Below, one piece after another: positions 36,005-47,580 of a stretch of 64,000 nt of DNA; positions within the stretch are counted from its first letter, which is position 1, and every line of letters begins with the position of its first letter. This stretch comes from Lepus europaeus (lineage: Eukaryota > Chordata > Mammalia > Lagomorpha > Leporidae), in NCBI RefSeq assembly GCF_033115175.1, contig NC_084827.1, forward strand, positions 125,271,701 through 125,335,700. Reading direction: 5' to 3'. A model generated the notes under the pieces. That model made no database searches. It saw only the letters and a list, made by a program, of their open reading frames with translations, and was not told where the DNA came from. The position numbers were made by a program, and so were the translations under genes.

Positions 36005-36390
36005 CCTCCTTGCTGCCTTTGAAAATCATGCTTAATTATAATTATGGATGGCTTGCAATCAAAAAAAAGCATAAAATATAATTTTATTAAGTGTACTATA
36101 AAGGCAGCAGACAAAATATGAGGGTTTTTTCGTAGGATAGATGTGGTTTTATGTCTCAGTATTACCACTTAATAATCAAAAGATACCACAAAAGTAAAAT
36201 AATTTCCTTGAAAAACAGTTCCTTCATCTGGAGAAGACTACAGTATTATTCACTTTTTGTAAATGTTAAATAAGGTTAAATGAATTTATACATTTGGGAC
36301 ATGGTAGTTGAGTAGAAAAAAGTTTGCTTTTTCCTTTCATTTTAAATATAAAAGTGCACTGAACTAGCTTTTTGTACAAATAGTTCCATA
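36005..36390. other. Unique DNA
   Basis: No gene or repeat recognised. Confidence 0.5.
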
Positions 36391-36394
36391 TACA

Positions 36395-36462
36395 TTTGAA
36401 AGAAGAAACTGATTCTAGTTTTTCATTTTCTTTGAAAGAAGAAACTGATTCTAGTTTTTCAT
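36395..36462. repeat. 36-bp tandem duplication
   Basis: The block starting TTTGAAAGAAGAAACTGATT (36395-36430) is repeated directly at 36431-36462 without a mismatch over the 32 shared bases. Confidence 0.95.
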
Positions 36463-36890
36463 AGCTGAAACATGGTTTTATTACAGCTTCTATAAACCAC
36501 AGGCATCATTTAGTCAGACTACACATCTAATTTTGTCTTTGTTTCTGAAAACTAACTGTAAGAGGCTGGGTTCTTGATTATACAGTCAACTGGTTGTTAT
36601 CCTTCTATTATCTACTTAAAGCTAGTTAGACATCTGTTTAGGTTTTGTGTCATTTTTATAGGCTAGACCCTAAAATATTAACTTGTGTGATTCATAGCCA
36701 AATTTCCAATTACAGTGCTAAAATTTTAATCTCACTTTCATCATGATCCAAAAGGAATCCTTCTTTGTCATCACAGATACTTGATAATATATAGTTTACC
36801 CATATTTGAAGAGGTTAAGCCTTCTTTGAAGCCTTTGCCAGATACTTGGTAGGCCAATAGGTTTTATATAAGTTTCCTCTAAAGGAAGAA
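36463..36890. other. Unique DNA
   Basis: No gene or repeat recognised. Confidence 0.5.
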
Positions 36891-36891
36891 A

Positions 36892-37215
36892 TGGGGTCAG
36901 CCCCGTACCATAGCAGACATCCCATATGGGCAATGGTTTGAATCCCTGCTGCTCCACTTCTGATTCAGCTCCCTGCTAATGCACCTGGGAAAGCAGTGGA
37001 AGATGGCCCATGTGCTTGGGTCATGCACCCACTTGGGAGATGTGGAAGAAGCTCCTAGCTCCTGGCTCCTGGCTTCAGATTGGCCCAGTTCCTGACATTG
37101 TGGCCATTTTGGGAGTGAACCAGCAGATGGAAGATCTTTCTGTCTCTCCCTTTTAGTAACTGTATTTAAAATAAATAAATAAATCTTCTAAAATAAATTA
37201 AAAATAATAAAAGAA
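36892..37215 (+). mobile_element. CSINE with shortened head
   Basis: Plus-strand copy. The head is abbreviated: after GGGGTCAGCCCCGTACCATAG it jumps directly to CAGACATCCCATATGGG, so part of the region between A box and B box is missing. The middle, end module and (AATA)n tail are normal. Confidence 0.88.
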
Positions 37216-37320
37216 GATATTACAAATAGATCAACTATATCATTAAGGCTTTTTTATGCATTGAATTAGTATAAATTTAGCAATAAATTCATAAATTGAT
37301 TGTGAAAGCACATTTCTGAA

Positions 37321-37362
37321 AACACACACATTATATCTGTGTATATATGTGTGTGTATATAT
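37321..37362. repeat. Mixed TG/TA microsatellite
   Basis: CACACACAT, then GTGTATATATGTGTGTGTATATATA.. pattern of alternating purine-pyrimidine DNA. Confidence 0.8.
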
Positions 37363-37408
37363 AAAACAGGACCTAGCAATGAATCTTGGTGATAATAATT
37401 TCTATTTT

Positions 37409-37741
37409 GGAGGCTACTGTTGTGGCCCAGCAGGTAAAGTTTCTGTCTGTGACACTGGCATGCCATATGGGTGCCTGTTTTAATTCTTGCTGCTCCACTT
37501 CTGATTCAGCTCCCTGTTAAGGGCCTGGGAAAGCAGCAGAAGATGGCCCAAGTGCTTGGACCCCTGCTGCCCATGTGGGAGGCCAGGATGAATCTCCTGA
37601 CTCCTGGCTTTAGCCTGGCCCATGCTGGTCGTTGTGGCCATCTAGGGGAGGGAACTAGTGGATGGAAGATCTCTCTGTCTCTGTCTCTCTCTTTCTGTAA
37701 CTCCGACTTTCAAATAAATCAATAAATAAATCTTCAAGAAA
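37409..37741 (+). mobile_element. CSINE with TSD
   Basis: Full-length plus-strand copy. AATAATTTCTATTTT (37394-37408) and AATAATTTCTGTTTT (37742-37756) form a TSD with one mismatch. Confidence 0.93.
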
Positions 37742-37759
37742 AATAATTTCTGTTTTTCT

Positions 37760-38750
37760 AGAGTAGTCTAAGTTTATATTTAACTCTCTCATCCTTATCC
37801 AGCTATCTTTCCAAATTTTTGAAATTAGTATTATCAAATTTTTTTCCAATTAACTCTATGCTTTATATATAACTTATTGGAAAACTTACTCTAATTTCTT
37901 CTCACACTTTTTTATCATCTGGTTTTAGGTTTGTAAAAAAAAATAACAAGAACAACAACAACAAAAAAAACCCAGGGTATTTTAGAATGAGGTAGAGTAA
38001 ATGTCTCCAACCTGACATTTCATGACTCTGGAACAGGCTCCAAATAATTCAACATAATTGCAACTTCTGAATAGCACTTTTGTGTCTTGTTCATCTTTGT
38101 TCTTCACAGAGTATATTACTGTTCTTACACATTAGAATGTTAACATTTATAGAACAGAGAATTGACATATTTTTTAATTAATTAACTAATTCATTCAATC
38201 AGTTACTAGGCATTGATTGCTGACTACATATTTCAGGTGCTAGAAACATAGAGATGAAGAAAACAAAGTGTTCATTCTATTGGTGCACTCATTCTATTGG
38301 TGTCTAGCGGGAAAGAGTTGTTAATCACTGTGTTATTATCTCTGATATGAATGCTTCTGTGGATTTGTGTTCTGTCAACAATAACAGAAGTTGAAAATAT
38401 AAACTGTGCTGTATTTGCAAAAATAACATTCACCTCCATATATTTAATGGGGGTTTGGTAGAGAACACATGGTTTTCATAGACTATCATACTGCAAAATT
38501 TTTGTAAGTCTCAACAGATGTGTATGACACTAAATCTCTGGATTTCTGTGATATATCAACAAAGGGAGAAGGATTCATACTTTTTTGTTTTGTTTTGCAC
38601 TGTAAAACTGTGTTTATATTGGTGAATGATCATTATTCTAAATTAATGTCAGTTTAAAGGATAAAGTTATAATTCAAGGTATAGTTCAAGATTTTGAGAC
38701 TTTTTGTTCATTCAGACTAACAAAAGCAGGCATCTCTATTGATTTTACAT
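37760..38750. other. Unique DNA
   Basis: No gene recognised. A near-perfect 17-bp tandem (CATTCTATTGGTG twice) lies near 38273-38302. Confidence 0.5.
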
Positions 38751-38762
38751 CACATTTTGTCT

Positions 38763-39100
38763 GTTAATTTTTTAAAGATTTATTTATTTATTTGAAGGTC
38801 AGAGTTACAGAGAGAGGGAGAGGGGAAGGGAGGGATGGAGACAGAGACAGAGCAGTTTTCCATCTGCTGGTTCACTCCCCAAATTGCTACAATGGCCAGG
38901 GCTCAGCTAGGCTGAAGCCAGGAGCCAGGGGCTTAATCCAGACCTTCATGGGTGGCAGGAACCCAAGCACTTGGGCCATATTCCCTGCTTTCCCAGCAGA
39001 GAACTGTATTGGAAGTGGAGCAGCTGGGACAGAAACTGGTGCCCTATGGTATGCTGGTCCACAGGCAGCAGCTTTACTCACTCTGATACAGTGCTGACCA
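38763..39100 (-). mobile_element. CSINE with perfect TSD
   Basis: Minus-strand full-length copy. CACATTTTGTCT is exact at 38751-38762 and 39101-39112. (TTTA)n tail complement, GA tract, CTGCTGGTTCACTCCCC and a head ending CAGTGCTGACC. Confidence 0.94.
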
Positions 39101-39253
39101 CACATTTTGTCTTTGAGGTCATAAATATTAATAGAAAATAGAGGGCCCTAATGTGGAAACATGGCTTCAAACTATTGTAGTTCTTGGCTGTAATGGTCTA
39201 TCAAAATTAAACCAAATTAGAAATACTGAGAGTGCAATTACTGAATTCAATTT

Positions 39254-39301
39254 ATTTCCCTTTTTAAATAAATTTGAGAGGCAGGGTTACAAAGAGGCAG
39301 T

Positions 39302-39348
<47 letters not shown>

Positions 39349-39582
39349 CTTCCATCCACTGTTTCACTCTCCAAATGGTTGCAACAGTCATGGCTGAGCT
39401 ATACTGAAGCCAGGAACCAGGAGCTTCTTCCAGGTCTCCCATGTGAGTGTAGGAGCCTAAGAACTTGGGCCATCCTCTGCTGGATTAGTAGTGAAGTAGC
39501 CAGGACTTGAACCAGTGCCCACATGGGCTCCTGGTACTGCAGGTGGTGGTTTTACCTGCTACACCGCAGTGCTGGCCCCAGT
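39254..39582 (-). mobile_element. CSINE with TSD and (GA)n expansion
   Basis: Minus-strand copy. TGAATTCAATTT (39242-39253) and TGAGTTCAATTT (39583-39594) form a TSD with one mismatch. The GA tract is expanded at 39305-39344. A deletion removes part of the region between the CATCCTCTGCTG and GTAGTGAAG blocks. Confidence 0.93.
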
Positions 39583-39799
39583 TGAGTTCAATTTCTGTAC
39601 TGGGTATGCTGGGATAAAATGGATCTCAAGGGCCTGAGCAAAGAGCTAATACACTAGTTTAAGGAAATAGGATGAGGAAATTCGAAGAGTTAATGAACAT
39701 AGGAAGTTAGATAAAGGAGTTTCAATAAGACAGTAGACAGCTCATTATTTAATGAGTATTGTCAACAGCAACTGCTATAAGATTTATGAGTAAGAGCTC

Positions 39800-40250
39800 T
39801 CAGGTGATTGATGTCTTAATATTTGACTTTATGGAGGAGTTGGAGTTTCATTCCAGGCATAGTCTGTGGAAAATCATGGAGGCAGAACATGTCATGTTCA
39901 GATTGTTCAGGTCATTGAGACTATAACGGATAATTAACACAGATGAAAGAGAATTTAGGTGTGTGGGGTCCACTGTGTGAAAGACTAGGGTAAGTAATTC
40001 TAAATTTATCTTGCAAGGTAGAAATCATTGGCATTGTATGAGCCAGAATGTGATGTGATCAAATGAGGCTGCCTTGCAGCATGCAATTTAGAATGAGGAA
40101 TGGAATGCATGTCAATTATGAAACCCAGAGAATCCTGTAGGAATGAGTGATAAGGATCTAAACTGGGAGATGGAGTAATGAGTTGTAAGCAACTAATTTG
40201 TGAACCATTGAGAAAAATCCAAGTATGGATCATTAGTAAATTGGAAACCT
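39800..40250 (+). mobile_element. Ancient interspersed repeat, class uncertain
   Basis: GGAGTTGGAGTTTCATTCCAGGCA, GGTGTGTGGGGTCCACTG and CTGGGAGATGGAGTAATGAG follow the same old-repeat pattern as 30366-31100. Decayed, with approximate boundaries and a tentative assignment. Confidence 0.3.
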
Positions 40251-40259
40251 GGAGGAGGA

Positions 40260-40565
40260 AAACAACTTTGTGGTGAACATGAAGTTAATCATACATAATA
40301 ATGTAACAGTTATATACATACCTACCTTATAATGTGTTAATTGCACATAATGTATGTGGTAATCTATTATGAAATCTTACGATAGTTATATTTATGACAT
40401 GAAACATTGCTTAGGTACCAAATTCTACTTTGACAATAAAACCAAATGATAGATTCATTAAAAGAATAAAATTTCATATATTCATAGATCTATCTTTATG
40501 TTTCCTAAGCCTTGGCAATTTATGGATACAAATGTGATTTTTATTCAGTAATTCCTGTAGTTCTC
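40260..40565. other. Unique AT-rich DNA
   Basis: No gene or repeat recognised. Confidence 0.5.
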
Positions 40566-40567
40566 TT

Positions 40568-40815
40568 GTGTGGCAGCCATTACCTACTAATTTGAGCCCT
40601 TCAGGGCTTTCTCTCATCAGATGTTTTTGGTATCCCATGGGTGGGGTGTCACAAGTGTGCCACTTCCTATTATTTTTACTGCTCCATTGGACACAGCTGC
40701 TGCTATTGGAGCTGTTTCAACCAGCAGGCATGTTATGTCTCAGTGTGTGGCCATCCTCAGTCCTGAGTGGTGTATTCAATGGTGCCTTGCTATTGGGAAA
40801 AAAAAAAAAAGACTC
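40568..40815 (+). other. GC-richer segment ending in an A-run, possible retrocopy
   Basis: This stretch is less AT-rich than its surroundings and ends in about 15 A. An open frame of 84 codons crosses it, but I recognise no protein. No AATAAA signal precedes the A-run and no convincing TSD is visible, so the retrocopy reading is weak. Confidence 0.25.
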
Positions 40816-41004
40816 TTCTTGATATCAACACATTAGAGCAACTCCAAAATACTTAGGTGCAATTTTATTATGGGGTACGACGAATTGTCTCTTTCAGTTT
40901 TTATTCACAGGGCTTTCTCCTATTTTTACATGAGAAAATGAGTTCAGAGACATTAAGTAGCAACCTGATTCCACATACCATGTCAGTATCAGAACTAGGA
41001 TTTG

Positions 41005-41313
41005 GGGATGGTGCTGTGGCACAGCGGGTTAAAGCCCTGGCCTGAAGTGCCAGCATCCCATGTGGGTGCTGGTTCTAGTCCTGGCTGCTCCTCTTCTGAT
41101 CCAGCTCTCTGCTGTGGCCTAGGAAAGCAGTAGAAGATGTCCCAAGTCCTTAGGCCCCTGTACCCATGTGGGAGACCCAGAAGAAGCTCCTGGCTCCTGG
41201 TTTTGGATCGGTGCAACTCTGGCCATTGTGGCCATCTGGGGAGTGAACCAGCAGATGGAAGACCTCTCTCTGTGTCTCTAACTGTCTCTGTAACTCTGTC
41301 TTTAAAAAACAAT
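41005..41313 (+). mobile_element. CSINE with perfect TSD
   Basis: Full-length plus-strand copy with AACTAGGATTTG exact at 40993-41004 and 41314-41325. The head has a clear A box (GTGGCACAGCGGG) and a B box (GGTTCTAGTCC). The tail is short and lacks the (AATA)n array. Confidence 0.95.
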
Positions 41314-41329
41314 AACTAGGATTTGAACT

Positions 41330-42290
41330 CAGGTCTATCAAGCCACAAACTCTCTGCTCTTAAATGTGAAAGTTTTATGAGACAACATTGAAATAGACTT
41401 CGGGGATTAGATCCCAGAGGTTTATAAAATCAACAAAACTTATTAAATAGATACTCTTGAACTGAAGCCAACCTTAATGTAATAAATTTGATAAAGTTTT
41501 CTTCCAAGTGAGCAGCAGCACATAGATCCATTGCTGTAACAGCAACATGAGAACATCAGATATACTGAATAAATGAGTTGCCTAAGAAATCAGTTCTCTG
41601 AACACATGAGCATTTGAAACTGGTTTAAACATGTTAGTTATTTGTTTGACATTCAATATTGAAACCTCATTAGAAGGATAATTAGTTTTCAGATGAGCAT
41701 ATGAGATTACAGACAACTAAAGGAGAAATGGAAAAGACTACAATGCCTATGTGTATTTGAATAGTAGTGTTATTTTGATTTTTGAGTTGGTAAATTGTTT
41801 AAAACACTTATAAATATTCATACTGTGATTCCGGCAAGATCTGAGGTAAATAGATTATGCATTTTAATTCCCACATTATCATTGAATTAGAATTAGAGGC
41901 AAGAGTAATTATGTGAAGTATAAGTAACTTATTTAGGCATGTTTGTGATTTCTGGATTTGGGAGTAAAGAATGCGAAAGACTATACAATCAGCTTTCCCT
42001 GTCTGTTTTCCTCTCTGAGAACCACATGTGGACTCTTGTTAACCATGAGAGGCCTGATGGTAAAGGTCAATGTTTGGGGAAACTCAATGAAGAGAAAGAA
42101 GTCCACTGGGGCCCCTCTCACCCTGGTGCTACTTGCATCCATTCCCTGACAGCATCAGAGGAATTCACATCTTCTCAACATGCAGTTTCTCTTGTCCTGG
42201 CATTCTTTGTCCTCTTTTGCTATAAGCATTCTAATTCCTGTCCTTTCTGGTATCTTTTCCTTTCCCTCCCCTCTGTCTTCCTTCCTTCTG
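41330..42290. other. Unique DNA
   Basis: No gene recognised. A 126-codon open frame (41939-42319) overlaps the end of this stretch and runs into a SINE. It has no domain I can identify, so it is probably chance. Confidence 0.5.
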
Positions 42291-42295
42291 TCTTA

Positions 42296-42594
42296 AAAAA
42301 ATTCTTTAAAATTATTTGAAAGGCAGAGAGAAAGAGAAGAGAGAGGAAGATCTCCTATCAGCTGGTTCAGGCACAAATGCTCATGTTGACCAAGACTGGG
42401 CTGAGGACAAAGCTGGAAGACAGCAGTGAAATCCAGGCCTCCCATGTGGAAGGCAGGGACCCAACTACTTGAGCCATTGCCTGCTGCTTTCCAGGGTGCA
42501 CATTAGCAAGAAGTTGTTACTAGGAACCCAAACTGGGGATCTATTGGCAATCATCCCTGGTCATGTCTTACCCACTGCAGCAAAAACTACCCCT
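42296..42594 (-). mobile_element. CSINE, old copy
   Basis: Minus-strand older body: TTATTTGAAAGGCAGAG, TATCAGCTGGTTCAGGC, CTGGGCTGAGGACAAAGC, TGAGCCATTGCCTGCTG and CACATTAGCAAGAAG. Head decayed. Confidence 0.78.
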
Positions 42595-42599
42595 CTTCT

Positions 42600-43974
42600 G
42601 CCTTTTAACATGAGTTGAAGACCGTATCTGAAGAAGAATAAGAAGGGAAAAACTGGTTCTGACCCGTGTGAACGCCTCGTTTATGCTCCTTGATTTCTCT
42701 CTGGCTGTTCATGACTCATCTTTTCAAAGGTTGGTTTGACCTTGTTTTTGGATTCTCATTAGGCACTCAACCCGCTCCAGTCTGGCGCTCACCAATCTCC
42801 TTTCCCTAATGTCATTTTTTATCCAAACACACATGTCCCTGTTCTGTACTTACCTGATTTGATCTCTCAGCTGCTTTTGAAAATTCTGACAATTCCTTCA
42901 TTGAAATTCTAACTTTGGCTTACGTGATTCTTCACCCTTTTCTTCTGTCACAGCTTGGAAGAATGCTCTTTCTCAATACTGTTAGCTGGTGGCTCCCCAT
43001 GCTGTTGAATCCTTACTCCGCTCAAAATTAGTGTAATGAACTTTCTCCCAGCTCCTCTTTATGGCTGGCCCACCCTACTATGGGTCTTGTCAGTATTTAT
43101 AGATTTGAATACTTACCATCCTTTATGTTGTAATATAAATAACTGCATATGCTCAGAACAGTTATTTGAAATATCTTATGCCTGTTTTGAAGAGATGGAT
43201 AGATGATAGATAGCGATGATATTTATATACTGATGATTAGAAAAGAGACCCCAATTCATATACTTATCCCAGGTCTATGAATTAAACTCAGATTTCCCAT
43301 CTTTTACACTTTTCTTACTTTACTAAAAGGTGCTTCTTTAATTTATGCACAAAGCACTTCTTGCACCATGTCATTTACTTCTTCCAATATTGTTATAAGG
43401 TTGGTAGCTCATGTGTTCCAAAAATCTGTTTTAAGATAAGGAAACCTGTTCTCAGAGACCTGACTTCCCTTGTTGGTAGATACCAGAGTTGCTTCTTAAA
43501 TGCAACTATTCTGATTTCAAATCCACATTTCTTTCTGTTTATCATTTTGGGACAAGTATGTGTTGCATTATAATTTCATAAAGGTGAGCTCTGTGCAGCA
43601 CATTAAATAAGTTAATAGAGTTAGATAGCTTTACATATGGCAGAGATCTAATCATTAGTTGTTGACCGTATTTATACTTTAAATTAACTTCAGTTTCTAA
43701 AACAGGTTTTGAATTAAAGTGGAATAAATGGATATTTATAATTATATCTGTTGTATTAAAATTTTCTCTAACAGAGAAAGGTACCTTAACTTGAATGATA
43801 TCCCCACTCTCATACTCACAAAATAGTTTGTTGAATTTTAAAGAATTAGCCTCCTGAGAACATTTGTACTACAAATTGAATTGTATATTTACTTTAAAAT
43901 TTTTTCTTGTACTGGCAGTAAATGTTCTGATGGAATCATTATAGTCTCATAATTTACTAATTGGTGCAAATCAA
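42600..43974. other. Unique DNA with possible L2-like trace
   Basis: 42690-42960 (GGCACTCAACCCGCTCC, ATTCCTTCATTGAAATTC) hints at an old L2-type repeat, but not enough to call. The rest is AT-rich DNA without a gene. Confidence 0.4.
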
Positions 43975-44118
43975 GTGTCTGGAGAAAAGGTCATAGTAGA
44001 AATTAGCAACAGGTGGCAGGAGGGAGGGAAGGGTGGGAAATATCACTATGTTCCTCAATCTGCATACATGAAATATATGAAATTTATATACCTCGAGTAA
44101 AATTAAAAAAAAAATTAG
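43975..44118 (+). mobile_element. Old L1 3' terminus
   Basis: GGCAGGAGGGAGGGAAGGG, then TATCACTATGTTCCTCAATCTG, then ATGAAATTTATATACC and an A-rich tail. This is the G-rich-tract-plus-terminus arrangement of an older L1 3'UTR, truncated to about 140 bp. Confidence 0.65.
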
Positions 44119-44164
44119 TGACAAACCTAAAAGACAAAACAAATGAAATTAAAAAAAAAAATGC

Positions 44165-44525
44165 TGGCTGGCTCCGAGGCTCACTTGGCTAATCCTCTGC
44201 CTGCAGCGCTGGCACCCCGGGTTCTAATCCCGGTTGGGGCACCGGGCACTAGTCCTGGGTGCTCCTCTTCCAGTCTAGCTCTCTGCTGAGGCCAGGGAGG
44301 ACAGAGGAGGATGGCCCAAATGCTTGGGTTTCTGTACCCCATGGGAGACTGGGAGGAAGTACCTGGCTCCTGGCTTTGGATTGGCGCAACGCTGGCTGTG
44401 GCAGCCATTAGGGGAGTGAACCAGCAGAAGGAAGATCTTTCTCTCTGTCTCTCTCTCACTGTCTGTAACTCTCTCTCTGTCTCTCTCTCTCACTGTCTAA
44501 CTCTGCCTGCCAAAAAAAAAAATAA
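44165..44525 (+). mobile_element. CSINE with duplicated B-box module and duplicated CT tract
   Basis: Plus-strand copy with the duplicated-B-box head (GGTTCTAATCCC and then GGCACTAGTCC). The CT region is also duplicated: CTCTCACTGTCT occurs twice, around 44452 and 44490. The TSD starts GAAATTAAAA and ends AATGCT on both sides (from 44145 and from 44526), differing only in A-run length. Confidence 0.93.
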
Positions 44526-44783
44526 GAAATTAAAAAAAATGCTCACAACAATTGTAATAAAAATATGTATATTTATAATGGAGTAAAAAAATACATAGTT
44601 TCTATGCATATCCATATGGGTTGAGGTTACAGAGACATATTTTAGTATGTGTTTCATTCAAATAATCAAATCTCCTCCATGGGAAGGGATGAGTTAACAG
44701 TGAAACTGATTCTCCTTAACTCCAGCAGAATCTGAATGATTATCTCTCATACATATGGTAGAAAGGAATTCTCCATAGTTGCT

Positions 44784-44828
44784 TTTAAAGATTTATTATT
44801 TATTTGAAAGGCAGAGAGACAGAAGAGC
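44784..44828 (-). mobile_element. CSINE tail fragment
   Basis: TTAAAGATTTATTATTTATTTGA and the start of a GA tract: the 3' end of a minus-strand CSINE, cut off where the L1 fragment begins. Confidence 0.7.
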
Positions 44829-45755
44829 TTTTTTTTGAGGAAATAAACAAAATGTATTAGCCCAAGTAACCAAAAGAAGAAGAGAAAAGATAAATCAATG
44901 ACATTAGACATGAAAAAGGAAATGTAACAACAGATACCACAAAAATAAAAAGAATCATCAGAAATTACTACAAAGAGCTGTATGTCAACAAACTGGGAAA
45001 CCTGCAAGAAATGAATAGATTTCTAGACAAATATAAGCTACCTAAATTGATCCATGAAGTCACTGAAAACCTAAACAGACCCATAACCAAGACAGAAATT
45101 GAATCAGTAATAAAGACTGTCCCAAAAAAGAAAAGCCCAGGACTGGATGGATTCATTGCTGAATTCTACCAGACATTTAAAGAAGAACTAACTCCAATTC
45201 TTCTCAAGTTATTCAGAATAATTGAAAGTGAGGGAATCTTTGGAAATTCTTTCTACGGAGCCAATATCACCTTAATTCCTAAACCCAAAAAAGACACAAC
45301 AGAGAAAGAGACCTGCAGACCAATTTCTCTGATGAACATAGACACAAAAATCCTCAAGAAAATCCTAGCCAATTGAATGTATATTAATAATTTAAAAACC
45401 CAATTACTTGTTTTGGACAATTAGGTGCCAAACTCTTTCTTGCCTCATTTATTCATTAGACACATTTTTATTGTGCACTGTGTGGTGCTCACTCTGCCAG
45501 GTTCTGCCTGATCTTTTACCTTTTACCCTCTCATTTCTTGCCTTACCTCTACACTTACCCTTCCCTCCAGCAAAATTGAAACTTTCTCTGTTGTGTGGCA
45601 ATGTTCTTTCCCCACATCATGATCCCATATGCTGATTTAAGTTCATCCTATCTGGATTTTTATGGATATTCTAATAAATTCATTGGACAAAACCTTAAAA
45701 AAATAAAAAGAAAATTCTAGCCAATTGAATCCAACAATACATCAGAAAGATCATT
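44829..45755 (+). pseudogene. L1 ORF2 fragment (start of reverse transcriptase), broken
   Basis: The plus strand encodes an L1 ORF2 segment just before and within the start of the reverse transcriptase domain. In 45011-45376 an open frame shows [46 protein letters not shown] and [19 protein letters not shown], the hallmark first RT blocks. Stops and shifts lie upstream, and the catalytic YADD-type block is absent because the fragment ends earlier. A 329-bp retrocopy at 45379-45707 interrupts it. By comparison with typical L1 ORF2 it covers roughly residues 395-585. It is inverted relative to the 5' half of the same L1 type that follows. Confidence 0.9.
45379..45707 (+). mobile_element. Processed mRNA retrocopy (3'UTR fragment) inside L1 ORF2
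   Basis: A 329-bp insert splits the L1 fragment. It ends with an AATAAA signal (45673-45678) and an A-rich tail. The flanking 23-bp duplications at 45356-45378 and 45708-45730 (both beginning AAGAAAAT and ending TAGCCAATTGAAT) differ at one base. The inserted sequence is unique, non-SINE and non-L1, so it looks like a 5'-truncated copy of a cellular mRNA 3'UTR. The source gene was not identified. Confidence 0.88.
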
Positions 45756-46510
45756 CTGATAATTTTTTGATTTCTCGTGATTTCTTCTATGACCCACTGT
45801 TTATTCAGGAGAAATTTGTTTAGTCTCCATGTACTTGCATATGCTCTAGAGATTTCTGAGTTGCTGATTTCCAGCTTCATTGCGTTTTGTCCAAGAAGCT
45901 GCATGATATGATTTCAATTTTTTTGAATTTGCTGAGAATTGCTTTATGACATAGGGTGTGGTCAATCCTAGGGAAAGTTCCTTTGGTCTATTGTGTCAAT
46001 TAACTCTGCTGTTTCCTTTCTGATTTTCTGTCTGGTTGATCTGTCAATTACTGAAAGTGGGGTATTTTAATCCCCCATTACTATTGTATTTTAGTTTATG
46101 TCTCCCTTTAGATTCCTTAACATTTATTTTAAATAACCAGGTGCCCTTGTCATTAGCTGCATATACTTTTATAGTAGTTACATCTTCCTGTTGAATTGAT
46201 CCCTTAATCATTACATAGTGCCCTTCTTCATCTTCCTTAGTGGTTTTTGTCTTAAAGTCTATGTTGTTTTATATTAGTATGGTGACACCAGCTTTTTTGG
46301 TTTCTATTAGCATAGAATAATACCTTTTTCCATCCTTTCACTTTCAGTCTGCATGCATCTTTTTTGGTGAGATGTGTTTCTTGAAGGCAGCAAATATCTG
46401 GATTTTGTTTTTGAATCCATTTAGCCAGTCTGTGTCTGTTAACTGGAGAGTTGAGGCCATTTTCATTCAAGGTGACTATTGATTGATAAGTAGCACCTTT
46501 GCCTTGCCAT
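45756..46510 (-). pseudogene. L1 ORF2 endonuclease region, broken
   Basis: Minus strand. At the 46470 end the frame shows NENGLNSPVNRHRLAKWI and CCLQETHL, the N-terminal asparagine and QETH glutamate motifs of the L1 AP-type endonuclease. Frame disruptions follow. The last recognisable part (about 45780-45850) corresponds to ORF2 around residue 255-280, just past the endonuclease. The sequence then abuts the inverted RT fragment. Confidence 0.85.
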
Positions 46511-46569
46511 TTATCAAAAAAATATTCCTATTTTTACTTTGAATTTACTTAGTACTTTTACTGATAGAT

Positions 46570-47580
46570 TTTCTTATTTACCTTATTTCATAGTGATGAC
46601 CACATTTCTGTGTTTCTGTGTGCAGCACATCCATAAGCATTTTTTTAGGGCTGGATGGGTGGTGACAAATTCTTTCAATTTCTGTTTGTCATGGAATGCA
46701 TTTATTTCACTTTCATTCATAAATGACAGGTTTGCATGGTACTGTATTCTGGTATGAACGTTCTTTTCTCTTTAGACTTGGAATATATCTCGCCATTGAA
46801 TCCTAGCCTGTAGGGTTTCTGATGAGAAGTCTACTGTGAGTCTAATTGGAGATCATCTGAAGGTAATCTGTGTTTCTCTGTTGTACATTTTAGAATCTTT
46901 TCTTTATGTTTTACTGTGGAAAGTTTGATTATAATATGTTGTGGTGAAGATCTCTTCTGGTTGTATCTATTAGTAGTTCTATGTGTTTCCAGTACTTGAA
47001 TGTCCCTTTCTTTCTCCAAATCTGGGAAATTTTCTGTTATTTTTTCACTAAAAAGGCCTTCTAATCCTTTCTCTCTTTCCACACCTTTAGGAACTCCTAG
47101 ACACCAAAGTTGTGTCATTTGATAGTATCCTGTATATTTCCAACAGTGTGTTTTAGTTTTTAAATTTCTTCTTACTGCTTTTGGTTTGACTGTATATTTT
47201 CCTGGTCTTTGTCTTCTAAGTCAGATGTTCTTTCTTCTGCTTCACCAGTTCTGTTGTTAAGGCTTTCCACTGCATTTTTTAATTTGTTCTATTGAGTTCT
47301 TTATATCTAATATTTCATTTTGATTTCTCGTTAACATATCTTTTTTGTAGGAGAAATTTTCTTTCATGTCATGTACAGATTTCATTTGTTTGTGCATTTG
47401 CTTTGGATTACTTCTAAATAATCTCATGATCACTTTTTTGAATTCCATTTCTGGCATTTCTTCAATCTTATTATCTTCACAATCTAGTATTGAAATGTTG
47501 TGTTCTTTTGTGGGTGTCATGTTGTCTTCCTTGTTCTTGTTTCTTGAATTAGTGTGGTTCTTTTTGGCCTTTGTGGAGAT
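46570..47580 (-). pseudogene. L1 ORF1, decayed
   Basis: Pieces in shifted frames match the intact ORF1 at 53576-54613: KIEEMPEMEFKK near the N-terminus, RNQNEILDIKNSIEQ in the coiled coil, LGVPKGVEREKGLEGLFSE and HIIIKLSTVKHKEKILK in the RNA-binding domain, and VLHTETQK at the C-terminus. Multiple frameshifts and stops show it is old and non-functional. Confidence 0.88.

Noticed and set aside
29517..39344. CRISPR-like spaced repeats
   Set aside because: Recurrent similar blocks are dispersed SINEs in both orientations with irregular spacing. There is no direct-repeat/spacer periodicity, and the composition is mammalian.
41939..42319. 126-codon plus-strand open frame
   Set aside because: No domain, no splice or promoter context, and its end runs into a CSINE. 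Probably a chance open frame.
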